A DNA stretch of 9,478 nt, from the NCBI GenBank assembly GCA_964612855.1, contig CAZTDR010000083.1:1-9478 (forward strand). Reading direction: 5' to 3'. Below are positions 5,510-9,478 of the stretch, one piece after another. The first letter of the stretch is position 1. Every line of letters starts with the position of its first letter. The notes beneath the pieces are model-generated. The model ran no database searches. It was not told where the DNA came from and saw nothing but the letters and a program-made list of their open reading frames with translations. The stretch comes from DATIJJ01 sp964612855. Its GTDB lineage: Bacteria; Pseudomonadota; Gammaproteobacteria; DSM-16500. The position numbers and the translations under genes were made by a program.

Positions 5510-7645
5510 TTACGCCGTCACAAAACTCGCAATCAGCCATTTCGTCCCAACGCCGCCTTCAAATCGCACTTGAACACGTGCATGCGCTCCGCGACCTTCA
5601 CATTGCAAGACGATGCCAGTACCAAATTGTCGATGTGTCACTTGCTGTCCCACTTGAATACCATACTCTGACAATCCGACGGATTGCGCTTGCGGTACAG
5701 ACACGTTGGTTTTAACCCGAACTTGCTCCAAAAATTCCTGGGGAATTTCGGCTAAAAAACGCGATGGACGGTGATACGCTTCTTTGCCGTGAAGGCGACG
5801 TGATTCAGCATACGTCATAAAAAGCTGTTGCATAGCGCGGGTCATACCGACATAACATAAACGGCGCTCTTCTTCGAGACCTTTGGGATCTTCCTTCGTC
5901 ATGTAATGAGGGAAAAGCCCTTCTTCACAACCGCACAAAAATACTAATGGGAACTCTAATCCTTTTGCCGAATGCAATGTCATGAGCTGCACACAATCTT
6001 CGGATTTTTCTGCTTGTCCTTCACCCGCTTCGAGAGCGGAGTAAGCTAAAAACGCCGTCAATGGGGATAAGGGAATATCATTACTGGCGTCATCAATCGC
6101 AAATTCACGCGCTGCATTGACTAGCTCTTCCAAGTTTTCAATACGTGCCTGCCCTTTTTCGCCTTTTTCTTTACGATAGTGTTCGATCAATCCACTATTT
6201 TGGACCACATGCTCAACTTGTTCATGCAACTCCATTTCTCGTGTATCGTCTGTCAACGTCTCAATTAATTGCAAAAATAGTTCTAGCGCGTTAGCCGCAC
6301 GCGTCGTAAAGAAATTTTGTGCTAATAATTCATGTGCAGAGCGCCAGAGGGATATATTTTGTTGTAAGGCATGTTCACGTAATGAAATAAGGGTGCGTTC
6401 GCCAATACCCCGTGTCGGGGTATTGACCGCTCGCTCAAATGCCGAATCTACATCCCGGTGAGTGAGCAAGCGCAAGTAAGCTAAAGCATCTTTGATTTCC
6501 GCTCGTTCAAAATAGCGCAAACCGCCATAAACCCGATAAGGAATACTATATTGCATTAGCGCTTCTTCTAACACGCGCGATTGAGCGTTGGAGCGATATA
6601 ACAGCGCCACCTGCCGTAACGCCTTGCCTTCTCGTTGCCAATCGCGAATACGGCTCACGATAAAGCGCGCTTCATCTAAATCATTAAATCCCGCATACAC
6701 TACAATCGGTTGGCCCGCGTCTCCTTCGGTCCATAAATTTTTGCCCATGCGTCCTGCATTATTTGCAATCAGTGCATTGGCTGCACCTAAAATAGTGCCC
6801 GTCGAGCGATAATTTTGTTCCAAACGTGTCGTTCTTGCATTAGGAAAATCTTTGCTAAAACGTAAAATATTTTCGACTTTTGCGCCACGCCAACCATAAA
6901 TGGATTGATCATCATCACCTACAATCATGACATGATTATTTTTGCCTGCCAGCAGACGGACCCAGGCATATTGAATCGCATTCGTATCTTGAAACTCATC
7001 GACTAAAATATAGCGAAATCGCTCCTGATAATGCGCTAAAATATCGGGGCGATTTGTCCACAACCGATGCACTTTTAATAATAAATCCGCAAAATCAATG
7101 ACGCCGGAACGTTGACAGGCTTCTTCATAAGCGCGATAAATTTTTATCATCGTGCGCGCTGCCGCATCGCCATAATCCGGTAAATGATGAGGCTCAAGCC
7201 CTTCATCTTTTTTACCATTAATAAACCATTGCGCTTGCTTAGCCGGCCAGCGATCTTCGTCCAATCCCAATCCATTGATTACACGGCGCACCAGTCGCAT
7301 CTGGTCATCCGAATCCAAAATTTGAAACCCTTCTGGTAAATTGGCATCACGCCAATGCGTACGTAATAATCGATGCGCCAAACTATGAAATGTGCCTATC
7401 CACATACTTTTTGCAGTAGGCCCTAATAATTCTTCGATACGCGAACGCATTTCACTGGCCGCTTTATTGGTAAAGGTAACGGAAAGAATATTATGCGGTG
7501 ACAGCGATTCTTTCTGGACTAACCAGGCTATTCGATAAGTTAATACACGCGTTTTACCGCTACCAGCTCCAGCCAGTACAAGCTGGTGGCAAAGGGGTGC
7601 TGAAACAACATCGCGCTGGGCGTCATTTAAAGAATCCAGTATCAT
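5510..7645 (-). CDS. uvrD: DNA helicase II, UvrD (superfamily 1A, 3'-5')
   Basis: A 711-residue helicase (E. coli 720) that unwinds DNA in nucleotide excision and mismatch repair and strips proteins from DNA. Motifs in order: Q-motif region LDSLNDAQRDVV (3-14), Walker A GAGSGKT (26-32), TFTNKAA (57-63), Walker B LVDEFQD (214-220), GDDDQSIYGWRGA (242-254), LEQNYRST soon after, and the C-terminal motifs LMTLHSAKGLEFP and YVGMTRAM. The tail carries the Tudor-like RNA polymerase/UvrB-binding region ending in TKWLIASF, which places it with UvrD rather than Rep. I chose the ATG at 7645 because MILDSLND aligns with the E. coli start and AGG precedes it; the ATG at 7711 would add 22 unrelated residues and run into yihA. 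No LexA box (CTG-N10-CAG) is seen upstream, unlike E. coli. Confidence 0.96.
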   Translation of the reverse strand: MILDSLNDAQRDVVSAPLCHQLVLAGAGSGKTRVLTYRIAWLVQKESLSPHNILSVTFTNKAASEMRSRIEELLGPTAKSMWIGTFHSLAHRLLRTHWRDANLPEGFQILDSDDQMRLVRRVINGLGLDEDRWPAKQAQWFINGKKDEGLEPHHLPDYGDAAARTMIKIYRAYEEACQRSGVIDFADLLLKVHRLWTNRPDILAHYQERFRYILVDEFQDTNAIQYAWVRLLAGKNNHVMIVGDDDQSIYGWRGAKVENILRFSKDFPNARTTRLEQNYRSTGTILGAANALIANNAGRMGKNLWTEGDAGQPIVVYAGFNDLDEARFIVSRIRDWQREGKALRQVALLYRSNAQSRVLEEALMQYSIPYRVYGGLRYFERAEIKDALAYLRLLTHRDVDSAFERAVNTPTRGIGERTLISLREHALQQNISLWRSAHELLAQNFFTTRAANALELFLQLIETLTDDTREMELHEQVEHVVQNSGLIEHYRKEKGEKGQARIENLEELVNAAREFAIDDASNDIPLSPLTAFLAYSALEAGEGQAEKSEDCVQLMTLHSAKGLEFPLVFLCGCEEGLFPHYMTKEDPKGLEEERRLCYVGMTRAMQQLFMTYAESRRLHGKEAYHRPSRFLAEIPQEFLEQVRVKTNVSVPQAQSVGLSEYGIQVGQQVTHRQFGTGIVLQCEGRGAHARVQVRFEGGVGTKWLIASFVTA

Positions 7646-7712
7646 GTGTTGCCTATAAATTGTAGGGTGAACCGGTGGAAAAAGATGTTGCCATTGTATA
7701 AGAGTGCTCATT
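7646..7712. promoter_or_regulatory. Divergent uvrD/yihA intergenic region
   Basis: These 67 bases must hold the leaders, and probably the promoters, of both divergent genes. On the minus strand TACAAT (7664-7659) is a possible uvrD -10 box. On the plus strand TATAAG (7697-7702) is a weak yihA -10 candidate, very close to the ATG at 7713. Neither has a convincing -35. A GTAGGGTG sequence at 7662-7669 resembles the head of the nearby REP units but lacks a matching second arm, so it may be a decayed repeat or chance. Confidence 0.35.
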
Positions 7713-8309
7713 ATGAATAAACCGAATTATCAAAAGGCGGCTTTTTTATTAAGTGTCGCCGATTTAGACCAGCTTCCCCATGATGAAGGTATTGAAGTGG
7801 CCATCATCGGACGCTCTAACGCTGGAAAATCCAGTGTATTGAATCAATTGACCCAAAACAAAGGATTAGCACGGGTCAGTAAAACACCTGGACGCACCCA
7901 ATTAATTAACTTATTTGGCTTGGATGAACACCGTCGATTAGCAGACTTACCCGGTTATGGTTATGCAAAAGTACCCCCAAGCATGAAGCAAAAATGGCAA
8001 GCGCTGCTGGATAATTATTTGCGCTCGCGTGAATGTTTGCGTGGGTTAATTTTAGTCATGGACATTCGTCATCCTTTAAAAGAGTTTGATGAACAGATGC
8101 TAGGCTGGGCTAATCAATGCGATTTACCCGTCCATATTTTGTTAAATAAATGCGACAAATTAACGCAAAGTGCGGCAAGTAAAGTAGTGCGTGATGTGAA
8201 AGAACGTCTAGAAATTTTTACGAATGAAATCAGCTTGCAAGGATTTTCTGCTCTTAAAGGGAAGGGAGTAAAAGAGTTAAGAGACAAAATGGACGCCTGG
8301 TTTTCTTAA
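7713..8309 (+). CDS. yihA: Ribosome biogenesis GTPase YihA/EngB
   Basis: A 198-residue TrmE-Era-EngA-EngB-Septin family GTPase that acts late in assembly of the 50S ribosomal subunit and is essential in several bacteria. GTPase motifs are complete: G1 GRSNAGKS (33-40), the G2 loop KTPGRTQLIN (57-66), G3 DLPGYGYAKVP (78-88) and G4 NKCD (145-148), where E. coli has TKAD; both forms fit the [NT]KxD consensus. SALKGKG near 183 is the G5 region, and the C-terminus ends in the typical DxWFS. The ATG at 7713 is preferred because NYQ sits as in the E. coli N-terminus; an in-frame GTG at 7704 would add three residues and overlap the longer uvrD frame. AAGAG about 8 bases upstream is a weak ribosome site. 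The gene stands alone, divergent from uvrD and convergent with epmA. Confidence 0.96.
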   Translation: MNKPNYQKAAFLLSVADLDQLPHDEGIEVAIIGRSNAGKSSVLNQLTQNKGLARVSKTPGRTQLINLFGLDEHRRLADLPGYGYAKVPPSMKQKWQALLDNYLRSRECLRGLILVMDIRHPLKEFDEQMLGWANQCDLPVHILLNKCDKLTQSAASKVVRDVKERLEIFTNEISLQGFSALKGKGVKELRDKMDAWFS

Positions 8310-8335
8310 TATGGTAGTTGTAAAAATGTAAAACT

Positions 8336-8379
8336 GTAGGGTGGATTACGATGCGAAAAACGCATCTAATCCACCCCAC
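8336..8379 (-). repeat. Solitary REP palindrome, same class as the REPIN arms
   Basis: GTAG plus GGTGGATTA-C-GATGCG (8336-8355) pairs with the complementary half (8361-8379) around an AAAAA loop, with one bulge (C8349) and one mismatch (A8338/C8377), giving about 18 base pairs. The bulge position shows that, compared with the left arm at 2014, this copy lies on the minus strand, where its foot is GTGG instead of GTAG. Both ends thus read GTRG outward. It is the third copy of this class in the window and sits alone in the yihA-epmA gap. Confidence 0.88.
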
Positions 8380-8385
8380 ATTTTT
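8336..8385 (+). terminator. Probable intrinsic terminator of yihA formed by the REP
   Basis: The long hairpin is followed one base later by TTTTT (8381-8385), giving the stem plus U-run of a Rho-independent terminator on the plus strand, 26 bases after the yihA stop. On the minus strand the hairpin lies 15 bases past the epmA stop and is followed by a looser T-rich stretch (AGTTTTACATTTTT), so weaker termination in that direction is possible. A mobile repeat would here have taken over terminator duty between convergent genes. Confidence 0.65.
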
Positions 8386-8394
8386 GATATTTCC

Positions 8395-9363
8395 TTAACT
8401 ATTGTTGAACTTGAAACTCATCACTTCTTCAAGCGACGAAAGATGTAAGGCCAACATAATCAAACGATCTACGCCTAAGGCCACACCGGAACAATTGGGT
8501 AACCCTGCAGCAAGGGCCGCTAGAAAATTTTCGTCAACAGGAGGATGAGGCATACCGTGCTGAGTGCGATAATGTAAATCTGTCATAAACCGTGTGCGCT
8601 GTTCATCTGCATTTTGTAATTCGTGAAAACCATTGGCCAGTTCTACTCCCTTAAAATATACTTCAAAACGCGACGCGACCGGCGGTGTTTGATCATAACG
8701 AATAGTCGCTAAAGCCGCTTGTGAAACAGGAAAGTCGTACAAAAATAGAGGTTTTTCTTGGCCAATATGCGGTTCGATGCAATGGGTTAATAATAAGGCG
8801 AGCCAGAGATTTTTATCTGCGGCTTCCGTTGTGAATTGAATACCCTGTTGTTTTGCACACTCGACTAACTCGGTCAATGTGGCGGTGTGCGGGTTGAGAT
8901 AAAGAAATTTCTCAAATAATTCAGCATAACTTAACCGCTCCGCAGGTAACGTTTGTAAGATAGTTTGCAATAACGCATCCACTTCATTCATTAAATCATG
9001 ATGATCGAAATCCACGTGATACCACTCAAGCATCGTAAATTCGGGATGATGAATTTTCCCTAAATCGCCTTGTCGAAAGGCTTTGCAAAGTTGAAAGATA
9101 GAACCCGATCCTGCAGCGAGCAACCGTTTCATGGCGTACTCAGGCGAGGTTTGTAGGTAAAGCGTTTGCTCAGATGAAGCGCCATCGGCTTTGAAAAAAG
9201 CGGGAATGGCCTGAATATGAGGATCTGTTACGGTCGCATGGGATAAAAGTGGTGTCTCAACTTCTAAAATAGCGCGCTCAGAAAAAAACAGGCGAATTTG
9301 CTGAAAAATTTCAGCTCGCTTTTGGAGGGTTTGAAGCGTTGTAGTAGGGCGCCATGCAGGCAT
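8395..9363 (-). CDS. epmA: EpmA (PoxA/GenX/YjeA): elongation factor P-(R)-beta-lysine ligase
   Basis: A 322-residue paralogue of the class II lysyl-tRNA synthetase catalytic domain (E. coli EpmA 325) without the tRNA-binding OB domain. It activates (R)-beta-lysine and attaches it to a lysine of elongation factor P, helping ribosomes through polyproline stretches. Visible: class II motif 1 around VETPLL (35-40), LQTSPEYAMKRLL (70-82), motif 2 from FRQGD to PEFTMLEWY (96-115), the substrate-pocket stretch GVELANGFHEL (about 235-245) and motif 3 GVALGVDRL (293-301). The ATG at 9363 gives the expected N-terminus. AAGAGA lies about 11 bases upstream, a distant ribosome site, and TAAAAT at 9392-9387 is a possible -10 box without a good -35. 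EF-P and EpmB, which makes beta-lysine, are not in the window. Confidence 0.95.
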   Translation of the reverse strand: MPAWRPTTTLQTLQKRAEIFQQIRLFFSERAILEVETPLLSHATVTDPHIQAIPAFFKADGASSEQTLYLQTSPEYAMKRLLAAGSGSIFQLCKAFRQGDLGKIHHPEFTMLEWYHVDFDHHDLMNEVDALLQTILQTLPAERLSYAELFEKFLYLNPHTATLTELVECAKQQGIQFTTEAADKNLWLALLLTHCIEPHIGQEKPLFLYDFPVSQAALATIRYDQTPPVASRFEVYFKGVELANGFHELQNADEQRTRFMTDLHYRTQHGMPHPPVDENFLAALAAGLPNCSGVALGVDRLIMLALHLSSLEEVMSFKFNNS

Positions 9364-9463
9364 AATAAGTTGGATCTCTTAAGGATATTTTAAATGTAAC
9401 CGTTTGGGTAAAATAGTGCTTTTTAGGGGACAAAAATTTAATTCTTTATAAATTACCGGAATT

Positions 9464-9478
9464 GTAGGGGCGGACCCG
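9464..9478 (+). repeat. Possible GTAG-headed repeat cut by the window edge
   Basis: GTAG followed by GGGCGGACCCG runs off the end. It has the same foot as the REP units and resembles the widespread GGGCGGAC...GTCCGCCC type of intergenic palindrome, but the second arm is outside the window. The 100 bases between it and the epmA start hold no gene. Confidence 0.4.

Noticed and set aside
6588..6812. 74-residue frame antisense to uvrD
   Set aside because: It is fully inside the UvrD helicase core, with low-complexity composition expected from a reverse-frame shadow.
7647..7692. Seven-base direct repeat TGTTGCC (7647-7653 and 7686-7692) as an operator
   Set aside because: Too short to distinguish from chance, and the surrounding bases do not align in the same order.
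7646..7711. Longer uvrD start at 7711 adding 22 residues
   Set aside because: The added residues do not match UvrD N-termini, the extension overlaps the yihA start, and the ATG at 7645 aligns with E. coli.

Overview
The window reads as a chromosomal segment of a gammaproteobacterium of moderate to low GC. GlmU, GlmS, UvrD, YihA/EngB and EpmA all resemble their Escherichia coli counterparts in length and motif layout, and EpmA itself belongs mainly to gammaproteobacteria. AT-leaning codon use and many GTAG-headed palindromes between genes would suit a Legionellales/Coxiellaceae-like lineage. That placement is inference from style, not a sequence match.

Layout. A YmdB-type macrodomain gene (115-636, +) overlaps by 8 bases a SAMHD1-like HD phosphohydrolase gene (629-2005, +). 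A 105-base double palindrome (REPIN-like, 2014-2118) and a good -10 box lead into the amino-sugar operon glmU-glmS (2181-5394, +), whose two genes are one base apart. Two more palindromic repeats (5399-5433, 5453-5488) fill the convergent gap before uvrD (5510-7645, -). A 67-base divergent gap separates uvrD from yihA/engB (7713-8309, +). A single palindrome at 8336-8379, probably a working terminator, separates yihA from the convergent epmA (8395-9363, -). The right edge cuts into what looks like another GTAG-headed repeat.

How the genes work together. GlmS makes glucosamine-6-phosphate. GlmU makes UDP-GlcNAc from glucosamine-1-phosphate, for peptidoglycan and lipid A; GlmM, the step between, is not here. 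UvrD (repair helicase), YihA (50S assembly GTPase) and EpmA (EF-P modification) are independent housekeeping genes. The macrodomain-HD pair is the one combination suggesting an undescribed partnership, perhaps in ADP-ribose or nucleotide turnover.

Most structure beyond the genes is in short palindromes. At least two sequence classes carry the GTAG foot typical of REP elements mobilised by RAYT transposases, and no such transposase is in the window. No RNA gene, CRISPR array, insertion sequence or prophage gene was seen, and no gene-free stretch exceeds 175 bases.
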